Positions 39,506-49,829 of a DNA stretch of 64,000 nt are shown one piece after another; positions within the stretch are counted from its first letter, which is position 1; each line of letters opens with the position of its first letter. The position numbers and the translations under genes are program-made. The stretch covers positions 1 to 64,000 of the forward strand of contig CAMVJI010000001.1 of NCBI GenBank assembly GCA_947167765.1. The letters run 5' to 3'. The notes beneath the pieces were generated by a model, which saw nothing but the letters and a program-made list of their open reading frames with translations, was not told where the DNA came from and ran no database searches. This DNA comes from an uncultured Butyrivibrio sp. (GTDB taxonomy: Bacteria > Bacillota > Clostridia > Lachnospirales > Lachnospiraceae).

Positions 39506-41110
39506 TTGGGAGAGCGTCTGTTGGACATACTAGGAAATCTAAAAAATGACAAATATGACCTTGAAATAACCTATGAGGAACCTGGAATATGGCGAGTTTT
39601 TCTGTGCCTTATTTCTGCACTCCTTATTGTTGCTGTATGCAGCAGGTCATCATTTATTTATGCCTTTAATATCTGGGACGATGTAAACAGTTATTTTACA
39701 GTGGGGAAGTGCATCTTTCGAGGATTTGTACCCTACAGGGATCTGTTTGACCAAAAGGGCATAATGCTGTACTTCATATATGGTCTGGCTTCTTTGATAT
39801 CTCCCACGACATTTATCGGAGTTTATATCTTTGAGGTTATTGCGGCGTTTTTTACGCTGCTGGCCATATTCAGGATATACCAGCAGTTTCTAAAAACCAT
39901 GATGATGCCCTATATCATAACTCCAATAACAGGAGCAGTTATTTATTCTTCCTACGACTTCTGGTGGGGCGGAAGCGCAGAGGAATTTCTTTTCCCCTTT
40001 GTTATGTGGGGGCTTTACCTTACGGTTTACCACTTTAGAAACAGATATCCTGAGCCAATGGATTATAAGACAGTTCTCCTTGGGGGACTTCTCTCTGGCT
40101 GTGTTTTAAACATAAAGTTCAGTTCCTTGGGATTTTTCTTTGGCTGGATGGCATTTGTGTTTTTTGCAGATCTCCTTGGAGCAAAGGCTGTTAAGAAGGC
40201 CTTTGTGAGCTGCATTGTTTTCCTTGGAGGAATGGGGATAGCAACGATTCCCTGGATTATCTATTTTTGGGCAAATGGTGCGATCTACGATTGGATTCAC
40301 GTATATATCTACAAAAATGTATTCGAGTACTCCAAAAAGCTTCCGTTTCCTGAAAGGGTGGCTGTATTTTACGATATAGTCAAAAACCATATTTTAAACA
40401 ATGAGCTGGTATTTATTCTGATATTCCTTGGAGTAGTATATTTTATAGCATCAGCTGTTGTGACTAGGCTAGGCAGGGATGAACTTAAAAGATTCATGCC
40501 AAAGATTCGCTTATCGGAGCTTTGGTGCCTTGGGATGGAGCTCTTTTTCCTGATATTCGTGTTGTTTGTGGGAGGAGTAAGCCTTCCCTACTACACATTT
40601 CCAGTAAATGGATTTGTATTGTTTGGTTTTATACCATTTTGTTATATAATAGAGGGGCTCATTAAGGAAAAAACAGGAAATTTTCTGGTAATACTGTCAC
40701 TAGTAGCTACATTTCTGATAACCTGGTTTACGTCGGTGAATGTCAGATTCTATGGGGTGAAGGCTCAGGATCTTTACGTTTATAAGTTCAGAGACTATAT
40801 AAGGTCCACAGGGATTGAAGACCCCGGGATAATAGTTCAGTTCACCTTTGACGTGGGGCTCTATACAGTGCTTGACGAAGAGCCTATCTGTTACTATTTC
40901 CAGACCCAGACCCTCAACATGGATGAAGTGCTGGAGTATCAGAAACAGTATCTGCATTCAGGAGAGGCAGATTTTATCGTGACCTGCGACTACCTGGCAG
41001 AGGGCGCTGGAGACAGATATGACCTGGTGATGGCAGATGAATGCCACTTATATAATTTTGAGCACACCTACTACCTGTATCAGAGGAATGGTAATCCTGT
41101 TTCAGAATAA
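39506..41110 (+). CDS. multi-TM GT-C-like membrane protein
   Basis: 'WDDVNSYFTVGKCIFRGFVPYRDLFDQKGIMLYFIYGL' typical of GT39/87-type proteins; TTG start. Confidence 0.7.
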   Translation: MGERLLDILGNLKNDKYDLEITYEEPGIWRVFLCLISALLIVAVCSRSSFIYAFNIWDDVNSYFTVGKCIFRGFVPYRDLFDQKGIMLYFIYGLASLISPTTFIGVYIFEVIAAFFTLLAIFRIYQQFLKTMMMPYIITPITGAVIYSSYDFWWGGSAEEFLFPFVMWGLYLTVYHFRNRYPEPMDYKTVLLGGLLSGCVLNIKFSSLGFFFGWMAFVFFADLLGAKAVKKAFVSCIVFLGGMGIATIPWIIYFWANGAIYDWIHVYIYKNVFEYSKKLPFPERVAVFYDIVKNHILNNELVFILIFLGVVYFIASAVVTRLGRDELKRFMPKIRLSELWCLGMELFFLIFVLFVGGVSLPYYTFPVNGFVLFGFIPFCYIIEGLIKEKTGNFLVILSLVATFLITWFTSVNVRFYGVKAQDLYVYKFRDYIRSTGIEDPGIIVQFTFDVGLYTVLDEEPICYYFQTQTLNMDEVLEYQKQYLHSGEADFIVTCDYLAEGAGDRYDLVMADECHLYNFEHTYYLYQRNGNPVSE

Positions 41111-41128
41111 TTAGAAGGAGATTTTGTA

Positions 41129-42148
41129 ATGCCAATAAGAGTAAATAGTTTCATGGGTAAGTTTGGATGGTTTGCAAGGAAACACTTTCCCATGCTTGCG
41201 AGTAATGCATATCTTAAGATGCAGTTTGTGACAAGGAGTAAGTCACAGAAGGCTTACTGCGACTACTTCCTTAATGCCAAGGAAGTACCTGTGCCCAATG
41301 TGGTAAATATTGAAACCATTAACAGGTGCAATTCAACCTGTGCATTCTGTACAGCTAATGTAAATGCTGAGAAGAGACCACTTTGCAAGATCGATGATGA
41401 CCTTTATAAGAGCATCATTGACCAGCTGGCAGACTGGGGCTATAAGGGACATCTGACACTTTATGGTAACAACGAGCCACTTCTTGACACCAAGATTGTT
41501 GAGAGACACAAGTATGCAAGGGAAAAGCTTCCTGACAGCTTTATCTTCATGTCTACTAATGGTCTGATCCTTAGTATAGAGAAGGTTAAGGAGGTTGCTC
41601 CTTACATCAATCAGCTGATCATCAACAACTACTCCATGGAGATGAAGCTCCACAAAAATATCCAGGAGCTTTACGATTATGTTAAGGCTCATCCAGAGGA
41701 GTTTAAGGATCTTGATATCCAGATCCAGATGAGATACCTTCAGGAGGTTCTTACTAACAGAGCAGGAAGTGCTCCTAACAAGAAGGAGACAGAGAAGGTT
41801 ATAAAAGAGACCTGTCTTCTTCCATTTACTGACATGTGGATCATGCCAAATGGTAAGATGGGTCTATGCTGCTGTGATAACTTTGAGGTTACAGACTTTG
41901 GTGACCTTAACAAGATGACTCTCAAGGAGGCCTGGGGATCTGAGAAGTTCCAGCAGGTAAGAAGACAGATTGCAGAGGGAAGACAGAATTATCCATTCTG
42001 CAAGCACTGCGACTTTATCGACGCGGGATTCAGAATGCAGATAGTTAATGCTATTCTTCGTGGCGATCAGGATGCAGCCAACAAGCTTGGCGGTCATGAG
42101 AGAATGAAGATCGGCAACAAAAATAATGACGACGACGGTATTAAATAA
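41129..42148 (+). CDS. radical SAM/SPASM domain protein
   Basis: 'INRCNSTCAFCTAN' (CxxxCxxC) and C-terminal 'GLCCCDNF...FCKHC'. Confidence 0.9.
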   Translation: MPIRVNSFMGKFGWFARKHFPMLASNAYLKMQFVTRSKSQKAYCDYFLNAKEVPVPNVVNIETINRCNSTCAFCTANVNAEKRPLCKIDDDLYKSIIDQLADWGYKGHLTLYGNNEPLLDTKIVERHKYAREKLPDSFIFMSTNGLILSIEKVKEVAPYINQLIINNYSMEMKLHKNIQELYDYVKAHPEEFKDLDIQIQMRYLQEVLTNRAGSAPNKKETEKVIKETCLLPFTDMWIMPNGKMGLCCCDNFEVTDFGDLNKMTLKEAWGSEKFQQVRRQIAEGRQNYPFCKHCDFIDAGFRMQIVNAILRGDQDAANKLGGHERMKIGNKNNDDDGIK

Positions 42149-42168
42149 TATAGATCTGATTATCGGAA

Positions 42169-43131
42169 ATGAGGGTTACAGTGGATAAGATAGCAGTATT
42201 GATTCCATGTTATAACGAAGAAAAGACCATAGGGAAGGTAGTAAGAGATGCCAAGGTAGCTCTTCCTGAAGCCACTATCTATGTGTACAACAACAACTCC
42301 AAGGACCGCACAGCAGAGATTGCAGCGGAGGCAGGAGCTATTGTGAGAAACGAATATATGCAGGGCAAGGGCAACGTTATAAGGCGTATGTTCCGAGAGA
42401 TTGACGCCCTTGTATATGTTATGGTTGACGGAGATGACACCTATCCTATGGAGTCAGCCCCTGAGATGGTGGACCTGGTCCTTAATCACAACTCAGATAT
42501 GGTAGTGGGAGACAGGCTCTCATCTACCTACTATCAGGAGAATAAAAGGCCATTCCACAACTTTGGTAATAACCTTGTTCGTGGCAGCATAAACAGGCTC
42601 TTTAAGTGCAACGTAAGGGATATTATGACGGGCTTCAGGGCTTTTTCCTATGAGTTTGTTAAGACATTCCCTGTACTATCCAAGGGATTTGAGATTGAGA
42701 CTGAGATGACTATCCACGCTGTATATAACAATATGCAGATAGACAACGTGGTCATAGATTATCGTGACAGGCCAGAGGGATCTGTAAGTAAGCTCAATAC
42801 CTATGCTGATGGATTTAAGGTCCTTAAGACTATTGCAAGGCTCTATAGGAGCTACAAGCCCTTTGGATTCTTTATGATCGTGGCAGTTATCCTGGCAGCT
42901 CTTTCAATTGGATTTTTTATTCCAATTCTTACAGAGTACTGGGCTACACATCTTGTTCCCAAGATTCCAACTCTTATTGTATGCTGCTTTGTTATGATGG
43001 CTGCAGTGATAAGTGTGTTTGCGGGAATTATCCTGTCGACCCTTGCTATAAATGACAGAAGGCAGTTTGAGATGCAGCTCAATATGCTTCAGAGGCATAA
43101 AGAAACTGATTTTGCAAAAGAAGAGAATTAA
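42169..43131 (+). CDS. GT2 polyprenyl-phosphate glycosyltransferase (DPM1-like) with two C-terminal TM segments
   Basis: 'VLIPCYNEEKTIGKVVRDAK', 'YVYNNNSKDRTAEIA', 'VMVDGDDTYP', 'DIMTGFRAFS'. Confidence 0.9.
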   Translation: MRVTVDKIAVLIPCYNEEKTIGKVVRDAKVALPEATIYVYNNNSKDRTAEIAAEAGAIVRNEYMQGKGNVIRRMFREIDALVYVMVDGDDTYPMESAPEMVDLVLNHNSDMVVGDRLSSTYYQENKRPFHNFGNNLVRGSINRLFKCNVRDIMTGFRAFSYEFVKTFPVLSKGFEIETEMTIHAVYNNMQIDNVVIDYRDRPEGSVSKLNTYADGFKVLKTIARLYRSYKPFGFFMIVAVILAALSIGFFIPILTEYWATHLVPKIPTLIVCCFVMMAAVISVFAGIILSTLAINDRRQFEMQLNMLQRHKETDFAKEEN

Positions 43132-43150
43132 GAAATATTAAGATAAAGAA

Positions 43151-43176
43151 AGAGCGGAGGCTTCAGCCTCCGCTCT
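43151..43176. terminator. strong hairpin between convergent genes (bidirectional terminator candidate)
   Basis: AGAGCGGAGGC-TTCA-GCCTCCGCTCT perfect stem; overlaps stop codon region of minus-strand gene; T-rich beyond stem on minus strand. Confidence 0.85.
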
Positions 43177-44398
43177 CTTGTTCTGCTTTATAAGCATCCA
43201 GCGCTTCCTGTGTTGGCTGCGCCAGAGGAAATTCTCCTCTTATATATTTTTCCCAGGATTCAGGGTAATACTTTTTCATCTGACCTTCATCGTAGCGATA
43301 GTATTCTTCGGGCTCGAACTCTGAAATCTTGACAAAGTCTGTTTCCAGATAAGCATAGGGCTCGTTTCCTTCACGGAAGTTAAATTCGTGAGCCATAAGT
43401 CTTGCCACGATCTGTCTGCCTACGACTGACAGGTGAAGGTTGTCCATAAGGTACTCACCTGCTGTATCAAGGTACAGGTCATACTTAGAAGCGTACATGT
43501 TGTCGAAGCATACAATGTTTTCAACTTCAGTTACATTCTTAATCTTGTCTGCGTAGTCTGCAAGAGTTCCAATTCCGTTGCTTACAATGTAGGAGTCACC
43601 AAGATAGGAACCATCTGAATTGACATAGATTCCATAAAAAGGGGTCATGACGATAAAGTAGGCTTCAGGGCTTACTTTCTTTAGGGTATCAATTGCCATC
43701 AGCATGGAATTGTACAGAGCATGAGCTTGGTCAGCCTCTGAGTTGTAGGTCGAAACATCGAGAGGTACATTGTTTAAAAAGTCGTTGGTACCATAACTAA
43801 GTACGTAATAATCAACATCAGCAGGATCAATGGAGTTCATGGTTTCAAGTATGTCAGGATAGCTTCCAGCCAGGGTGGCTTCTCTGTCTGACTTGCCGGC
43901 AAAGCAGTAGGCCATACCAAGGAAACTTGTGCTGGTAAGCTTTTCTGCGGATACATCTGATGTAGTCTGCTCTACAGATGCAGTTGTTCCACCGATCGCC
44001 ATGTTGTAGATATTACAGTAGGGAACTCGGCTCTGGATAAAGTTGGCAATTGAATGGCCTTCATCTCTTCCGTTGGCTAGCTGGGAGTCTCCGAAGAACA
44101 CAACGTTGACATCGTGGTCCTTTCCCTCTTCTTCAGTTGATTCATCTATTGAGACGCTTTCGGTGGCAACTTCTGTTACTTCCTCTGTGTTTTCCTCAAG
44201 GATAGGTTCAAACAGATCGTTGATGACCACGATCTCGCTGGTGGCGGAAGAAGCTTCATCGCTTGCCTCTGTGGTTTCACCATTATCATTTAAAAACTCA
44301 GTGGCTTCTTTTACAGATTCCTCTGGCAGAGAGCATCCGCAAACGGACATGCTCACAGCACTAAGAAGCGCCAGTACTATTGAGATTCTCTTTTTCAT
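43163..44398 (-). CDS. SGNH/GDSL-hydrolase lipoprotein
   Basis: lipobox-like 'SAVSMSVCGC', Ser/Thr/Glu-rich linker, 'DVNVVFFGDSQLANG', 'YVLSYGTNDFLN', 'DNLHLSVVGRQIVARLM'. Confidence 0.85.
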   Translation of the reverse strand: MKKRISIVLALLSAVSMSVCGCSLPEESVKEATEFLNDNGETTEASDEASSATSEIVVINDLFEPILEENTEEVTEVATESVSIDESTEEEGKDHDVNVVFFGDSQLANGRDEGHSIANFIQSRVPYCNIYNMAIGGTTASVEQTTSDVSAEKLTSTSFLGMAYCFAGKSDREATLAGSYPDILETMNSIDPADVDYYVLSYGTNDFLNNVPLDVSTYNSEADQAHALYNSMLMAIDTLKKVSPEAYFIVMTPFYGIYVNSDGSYLGDSYIVSNGIGTLADYADKIKNVTEVENIVCFDNMYASKYDLYLDTAGEYLMDNLHLSVVGRQIVARLMAHEFNFREGNEPYAYLETDFVKISEFEPEEYYRYDEGQMKKYYPESWEKYIRGEFPLAQPTQEALDAYKAEQESGG

Positions 44399-44489
44399 AC
44401 TATAAATTCCTCGCTTTCATGGGTATTTTAACACCTGAAATGAAAAAGAAAATACTTTCTGCATAAAATTAATGAAATCTGCCGTTAAT

Positions 44490-44511
44490 CTTAAGAAAGT
44501 CTTAAGAAATT
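44490..44511. promoter_or_regulatory. tandem 11-bp direct repeat, candidate operator
   Basis: cttaagaaagt/cttaagaaatt, 10/11 identical, in the 43163(-)/44610(+) divergent intergenic region. Confidence 0.4.
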
Positions 44512-44548
44512 GACGCTATTACGATAATACACACACGTTTAAACCTAG

Positions 44549-44578
44549 TTGGTCTTGTTATGGCAATTATGGTATAAT
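44549..44578 (+). promoter_or_regulatory. sigma70/sigmaA-type promoter for 44610 gene
   Basis: TTGGTC - 18 nt - TATAAT. Confidence 0.55.
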
Positions 44579-44609
44579 TTTCCATAAGTATGTATAACTT
44601 AAGGAAGGT

Positions 44610-46199
44610 ATGTGTATGAAAAAGGCACTTATTATTGGGGCAGGCCCTGCAGGTCTTACTGCGGCCTATGAGCTTTTAACAAAATCCAAGGACTATCAGG
44701 TAATAGTCTTTGAAGAAACTTCTAAATTTGGTGGCATCTCAAGAACTGTTGAGTACAAGGGCAACAGAATGGATATGGGTGGCCACAGATTCTTTTCCAA
44801 GGTCCCAGAGGTTAATGAATGGTGGGAAAAGATGCTCCCTCAGCAGGGACATCCTACCTACGATGATATAGTATTAGACCGTCCCATGAAGATGAAGGAA
44901 GGCGGTCCTGACCCTGAGAAAACTGACAGGGTTATGCTTCGAAGAAACCGCGTATCCAGGATTTTCTTTGACAGGAAGTTCTATGACTACCCAATTTCTC
45001 TTAAGGTTGAGACCTTTAGGAACATGGGCCTTGCTAAGACGATAGCCTGCGGATTTTCATATCTGCACGCCATGATCTTTAAGAGACAGGAGAAGTCCCT
45101 TGAGGATTTCTATGTAAACAGATTTGGTAAGAAACTCTACTCAATGTTCTTTGAGTACTATACAGAGAACCTATGGGGCAGACATCCATCTGAGATCGAC
45201 CCCAGCTGGGGAGCTCAGAGAGTCAAGGGCGTTTCAATCCTTGCTGTTTTGAAAAACGCCTTCAGGAAGAAATCCGGTAAGACAGGTGGTAAGGTAGAGA
45301 CTTCACTTATCGAGGAATTCTCTTATCCTAAGCTTGGACCAGGTCAGCTCTGGGATGTTACTGCAGAAGAGATTAAAAATCTTGGCGGAACTATCATCAT
45401 GAATGCCAAGGTTGTTAAGGTCCGCAAGGATGGCAATCACCTTAAGGGTGTTACCTATCTTCAGGACGGTAAAGAGATTGATATTGACGGCGATGTAGTC
45501 ATCAGCTCCATGCCAGTTAAGGATCTTGTTGAGGGAATGAATGACGTTCCAGCTGATCCTGCAAGGATCGCAGCTGGTCTCCCTTACCGTGACTACATGA
45601 CTCTTGGAGTTCTTGTTCCAAAGCTTAACCTTGAGAACAAGACCAATATCAAGACTATAGGAAATATTGTTCCAGACAACTGGGTTTACGTTCAGGACAG
45701 AACAGTCAAGATGGGACGTTTCCAGATCTACAACAACTGGTCTCCATATCTTGTTAAAGACCTTGAGCACACTGTATGGGTTGGACTTGAGTACTTCTGC
45801 TTTGAAGGCGACTCCATGTGGAACATGACTGAGGATGAGTTCGCCAAGATGGCAATTGATGAGATGGTCACTCTTAACCTTATAAGCGATGCTTCTGAGG
45901 TTATTGACTATCATATGGAAAGGGTTAAGAAGGCATATCCAGCTTACTTTGATACCTATGATGAGATGGATAAGCTCATTGACTATCTTAACACTATCGA
46001 CAACCTTTACTGTGTCGGACGTAATGGTCAGCACAGATACAACAATATCGACCACTCAATGTGCACTTCCTTTGAGACAGTAAAGAACATTCTTAGCGGC
46101 GAGACAGACAGAAGCAATATCTGGAACGTCAACACTGAGAAGGAATATCACGAAACTGACGAAGCTAAGTCAGAAGAGGATGAGGTTGAAGTTGACTAA
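44610..46199 (+). CDS. NAD(P)/FAD-dependent amine-oxidase/UDP-galactopyranose-mutase-like oxidoreductase
   Basis: '[20 protein letters not shown]', '[30 protein letters not shown]'. Confidence 0.85.
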   Translation: MCMKKALIIGAGPAGLTAAYELLTKSKDYQVIVFEETSKFGGISRTVEYKGNRMDMGGHRFFSKVPEVNEWWEKMLPQQGHPTYDDIVLDRPMKMKEGGPDPEKTDRVMLRRNRVSRIFFDRKFYDYPISLKVETFRNMGLAKTIACGFSYLHAMIFKRQEKSLEDFYVNRFGKKLYSMFFEYYTENLWGRHPSEIDPSWGAQRVKGVSILAVLKNAFRKKSGKTGGKVETSLIEEFSYPKLGPGQLWDVTAEEIKNLGGTIIMNAKVVKVRKDGNHLKGVTYLQDGKEIDIDGDVVISSMPVKDLVEGMNDVPADPARIAAGLPYRDYMTLGVLVPKLNLENKTNIKTIGNIVPDNWVYVQDRTVKMGRFQIYNNWSPYLVKDLEHTVWVGLEYFCFEGDSMWNMTEDEFAKMAIDEMVTLNLISDASEVIDYHMERVKKAYPAYFDTYDEMDKLIDYLNTIDNLYCVGRNGQHRYNNIDHSMCTSFETVKNILSGETDRSNIWNVNTEKEYHETDEAKSEEDEVEVD

Positions 46200-46205
46200 T
46201 AATAG

Positions 46206-46229
46206 GTGGGCGGCACTTTTGCCGCCTAC
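46206..46229 (+). other. intercistronic GC-rich hairpin
   Basis: GTGGGCGGCA-CTTT-TGCCGCCTAC (one G-U), no following T tract. Confidence 0.5.
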
Positions 46230-46252
46230 TGCCATGTAAGAAGGTTTGATAC

Positions 46253-47671
46253 ATGCAGTTTGTTTCTTTTGCATTTTTGCTGCTTTTACCTGTAGCAGCT
46301 ATTATCAATTTCATTATTCCCAGGAAATTCAGGTACATTTGGCTCCTTGTAATAAGCATAGCCTTTTATCTTAGTATTGATCTTAAGGCAGCTGCTGTTA
46401 TGGCTGGGACCATTGTGGTAACTTATATTTCGGCTCTTTTGATTGACAAGGTTTCAGGAGAGGGCAGCGAAAAGAGACCCAAAAGTGCCCTGGTCATTCT
46501 GGCTGTGTCTGTGATCTTGGAGATCGCTGCCATGCTCATTTTTAGAAGTGGCAAGATAATGGGAGCCATTGGTATTTCTTTTTACATGCTCAAGTCCGTT
46601 GGATATCTGGTGGATGTATACAGAGGGGATGTGGCAGCGGAAAAGAACTTCTGCAAGCTGGCACTTTTCGTGTCCTTCTTTACCCAGGTGATCTCAGGTC
46701 CTATCGAGAGAGCAGGGAACATGCTTCCTCAGTTCTCATATCCTGTGACTGTGGATTTTGACAGGATGCGAGATGGATTCTTGCAGATCCTGTGGGGTTA
46801 TTTCTTAAAGCTTGTTATAGCTGACAGACTGGCGATTTTTGTTAATAACGTCTATGATGACCCGGCGCTGGTTGGGGGAACCATCGTAGCCATCGCTACA
46901 TTTTTCTATTCTTTTGAGATCTACTGCGACTTTGCTGGTTATTCTGCCATTGCCATAGGTGTTTCAAGGATCCTTGGCATTGATGTCATGAAGAACTTTG
47001 ACAGCCCATATATGGCTAAGAGCATTGCAGAGTTCTGGCGCAGATGGCATATATCATTGTCTACCTGGCTCAGGGACTATATCTATATTCCCCTTGGTGG
47101 AAACAGGAAGGGGACGGTTAGGAAGTACCTTAACGTTCTTATTGTGTTTGCGGTCAGTGGTATCTGGCACGGATCTGCCTTGACATTCCTGGTTTGGGGA
47201 CTGCTTCATGCCCTTTATCAGATCATTGGATTTATCACAATGCCAGTAAGGGACAAGATTGTAGCAGTTCTTAAGATTGACAGAGAGGGTTTATCTCACA
47301 GGACAGTTAAGACAATCGTGACGTTTCTTTTAGTTAATCTTGCATGGGTGTTCTTTAGAGCACCTACTCTTGAACAGGCTATTTTGATCATTAAAAGGAG
47401 CTTTGAGTTTACACCATGGGTGTTTACAGATGGAGGGCTCTTTATGATGGGACTATCCCAGGGAAGCTTTAACGTAGGCATTGCAGGTATAGCTCTTTTG
47501 ATAACCATGGACATCCTCGCCTTTAACGGCGTTGAGATAAGAGACAGGATCATCAGGCAGGCTATCTGGTACAGATGGATCATCATGATAGCTGGAATCC
47601 TGGCAATTTCCATTTTTGGTATCTGGGGTGCGGGATATAACGCATCAAGCTTTATTTATCAACAGTTCTGA
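46253..47671 (+). CDS. MBOAT-family O-acyltransferase (2)
   Basis: 'VDVYRGDVAAEKNFCKLALFVSFFTQVISGPIERAGNML', 'FWRRWHISLSTWLRDYIYIPLGGNRKG', 'IWHGSALTFLVWGLLHA'. Confidence 0.95.
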   Translation: MQFVSFAFLLLLPVAAIINFIIPRKFRYIWLLVISIAFYLSIDLKAAAVMAGTIVVTYISALLIDKVSGEGSEKRPKSALVILAVSVILEIAAMLIFRSGKIMGAIGISFYMLKSVGYLVDVYRGDVAAEKNFCKLALFVSFFTQVISGPIERAGNMLPQFSYPVTVDFDRMRDGFLQILWGYFLKLVIADRLAIFVNNVYDDPALVGGTIVAIATFFYSFEIYCDFAGYSAIAIGVSRILGIDVMKNFDSPYMAKSIAEFWRRWHISLSTWLRDYIYIPLGGNRKGTVRKYLNVLIVFAVSGIWHGSALTFLVWGLLHALYQIIGFITMPVRDKIVAVLKIDREGLSHRTVKTIVTFLLVNLAWVFFRAPTLEQAILIIKRSFEFTPWVFTDGGLFMMGLSQGSFNVGIAGIALLITMDILAFNGVEIRDRIIRQAIWYRWIIMIAGILAISIFGIWGAGYNASSFIYQQF

Positions 47672-47679
47672 GGCTTTTT

Positions 47680-49170
47680 ATGAAGATTAGATTTGTGAAC
47701 ATCTTAAAGGTCCTGGCCTTTACCTGTGTGGCGAGTTTGTGCGTGTATGGCGCCACGGTGGTACTTAGGGACAAGGACAGTGAATATAAATATGCAGACT
47801 TTTTTGACAGGGCAGATCAGATAGATGTGCTGTTTATAGGTTCATCCCACGTTATCAATGCCATTAACCCTGTGGTCCTTTACGGAGAGCAGGGTATCAC
47901 CTCTTACAACATGGGTGGCCACGGCTCGATCATGCAGTCAACCTACTGGGAGCTCATGGAGGCGCTGCAGTATTGTAACCCCAAGTGTGTGGTGGTGGAC
48001 ACCTACATGCTGCAAAAGGACTACAAGTACCTGGATGAGATGAATGACGACTACAGCGATGAGGACAGGGCAAGTTCTATAGCTCAGCTCCACCTTAATA
48101 TGGACTGTTGGCCACTAAATAAGCTTAAAGTTGCCGCGGTCAATGACCTTATCAAAGACGAAGAGATCAGGAAGCAGTTTTACGAGCCATTTTATGTATA
48201 TCACCACAGATGGGATGTGCTTAAGAGTAATGACTACAAGACCCTGACAGGTGATGGTGACAGGAACCATTTCTTTGGAGCTGAGATGCGCTATGGCATC
48301 GAGCTGACTCCTGGTATTTACCCTAATCCTGAGGATGATAATGGCCTTGGGGGAGATACAATTGGTGAGGAGTACCTTCGCAAGATAATTGATGAGTGTC
48401 AGGGGCGCGGGATAGACGTTATCGTGACATTCCTTACCTGCAGTGCATCAACTGATGACAAAAGAGCTGTGGACAGCGCCAGGATCATCTGTGATGAATA
48501 TGATGTACCTTTTGTAAACATGCAGGAGATGGGTGTTGTTGATCTTTACACTGACCTTAACGACACAGGCCATATGAATGCCAATGGCGCCATCAAGGCC
48601 ACTAAGTGTATCGGAGAGGCTATAGCAGAACTTGGAAAGTGTCAGGATCACAGAGGAGATCCTGCCTATGACTACTGGCAGCAGAGGGCTGAGAAGTTCT
48701 ACGGCGAGATATATGATATAGCACTTTCATCTGACAGCGTATATCAGGAGCTCAATTACCTGGCAGGTGCTGACAGCGTTGGGACGATCCTGTATATCAA
48801 TGATGGTTCCCAGGCTTTTGGTGACAATGAGATGCAGAGACTGATCCATAACTTCACCGTAACGCCAACTATTTATCACACTGATGGACCCTACATCATG
48901 ATCTATGACCCGGTTTCAAAAAAAGTCTATGAGGCCAGCGGAACTGAGGTGCTAGACGGAATAGACACTAGTTTTGGAACAATCCATTATCAGCCGGTTG
49001 AGCATCTTTTCAGGCTTCTTTACACAGATGAGGACCCTGAGACCAATCTTTTGTACGATGATGCTAAAATCGATTATGACATACAGATAATCACCTATGA
49101 TGCGGAGTCGGGAGAGATACTATCCCACAACTACTTCAAGTCATATGGAAGTAACTATACTAAAGGATGA
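47680..49170 (+). CDS. SGNH/DltD-like partner of MBOAT (2)
   Basis: 'QIDVLFIGSSHVINAINPVVLYGEQGITSYNMGGHGS', 'LNDTGHMNANGAIKATKCIGEAI'. Confidence 0.8.
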   Translation: MKIRFVNILKVLAFTCVASLCVYGATVVLRDKDSEYKYADFFDRADQIDVLFIGSSHVINAINPVVLYGEQGITSYNMGGHGSIMQSTYWELMEALQYCNPKCVVVDTYMLQKDYKYLDEMNDDYSDEDRASSIAQLHLNMDCWPLNKLKVAAVNDLIKDEEIRKQFYEPFYVYHHRWDVLKSNDYKTLTGDGDRNHFFGAEMRYGIELTPGIYPNPEDDNGLGGDTIGEEYLRKIIDECQGRGIDVIVTFLTCSASTDDKRAVDSARIICDEYDVPFVNMQEMGVVDLYTDLNDTGHMNANGAIKATKCIGEAIAELGKCQDHRGDPAYDYWQQRAEKFYGEIYDIALSSDSVYQELNYLAGADSVGTILYINDGSQAFGDNEMQRLIHNFTVTPTIYHTDGPYIMIYDPVSKKVYEASGTEVLDGIDTSFGTIHYQPVEHLFRLLYTDEDPETNLLYDDAKIDYDIQIITYDAESGEILSHNYFKSYGSNYTKG

Positions 49171-49197
49171 TTTAGAAATATAAAAGGAGGATCGTCA

Positions 49198-49818
49198 ATG
49201 AGCGATAAGGTTTGCATAGTAGGAATTGCAGGAGGAACAGCTTCTGGTAAGACCACCATTGTCAGGAAGATAAAAGAGAAGTTTGGAGATGACATTGTTG
49301 TGATCAACCATGACTCTTACTACAAGGCTCATGATGACCTTTCTTATGAGGACAGGAGCAGGCTCAACTACGACCACCCTGCTTCCTTTGATACTGATCT
49401 TATGATCGAGGACGTTAAAAAGCTAAAAGACGGCAAGGAGATCGACATGCCAGTCTATGACTATACTATCCACAACAGGTCAGATGAGACAATACACGTG
49501 GTCCCCAAAAAGGTAATAATCCTTGAGGGTATCCTGATCCTTGAGAGCCAGGCCCTTCGTGATCTTATGGACATCAAGGTCTTCGTTGATACAGACGCTG
49601 ACGAGAGGCTTATGCGAAGGATAATCCGTGACATGTCAGAGAGGGCAAGGAGCATAGAGTCGATCCTTACCCAGTATAGAGACACTGTTAAGCCTATGCA
49701 TGAACAGTTTGTTGAACCAAGTAAGAAGTATGCTGATATCATCATTCCTCGCGGTGGTGAGAATACAACTGGTATCAGCATCCTGCAGGAACACTTGAAT
49801 TTAGTAATGGCTGAGTAA
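49198..49818 (+). CDS. udk: uridine kinase
   Basis: 'VGIAGGTASGKTTIVRKIKEKFGDDIVVINHDSYYKAHDDLSYEDRSRLNYDHPASFDTDL', 'IIPRGGENTTGISIL'. Confidence 0.95.
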   Translation: MSDKVCIVGIAGGTASGKTTIVRKIKEKFGDDIVVINHDSYYKAHDDLSYEDRSRLNYDHPASFDTDLMIEDVKKLKDGKEIDMPVYDYTIHNRSDETIHVVPKKVIILEGILILESQALRDLMDIKVFVDTDADERLMRRIIRDMSERARSIESILTQYRDTVKPMHEQFVEPSKKYADIIIPRGGENTTGISILQEHLNLVMAE

Positions 49819-49829
49819 AGGATAAAGAT

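Noticed and set aside
45303-46055. 250-aa minus-strand ORF
   Set aside because: Shadow ORF fully antisense to a well-supported FAD oxidoreductase; no recognisable domain.
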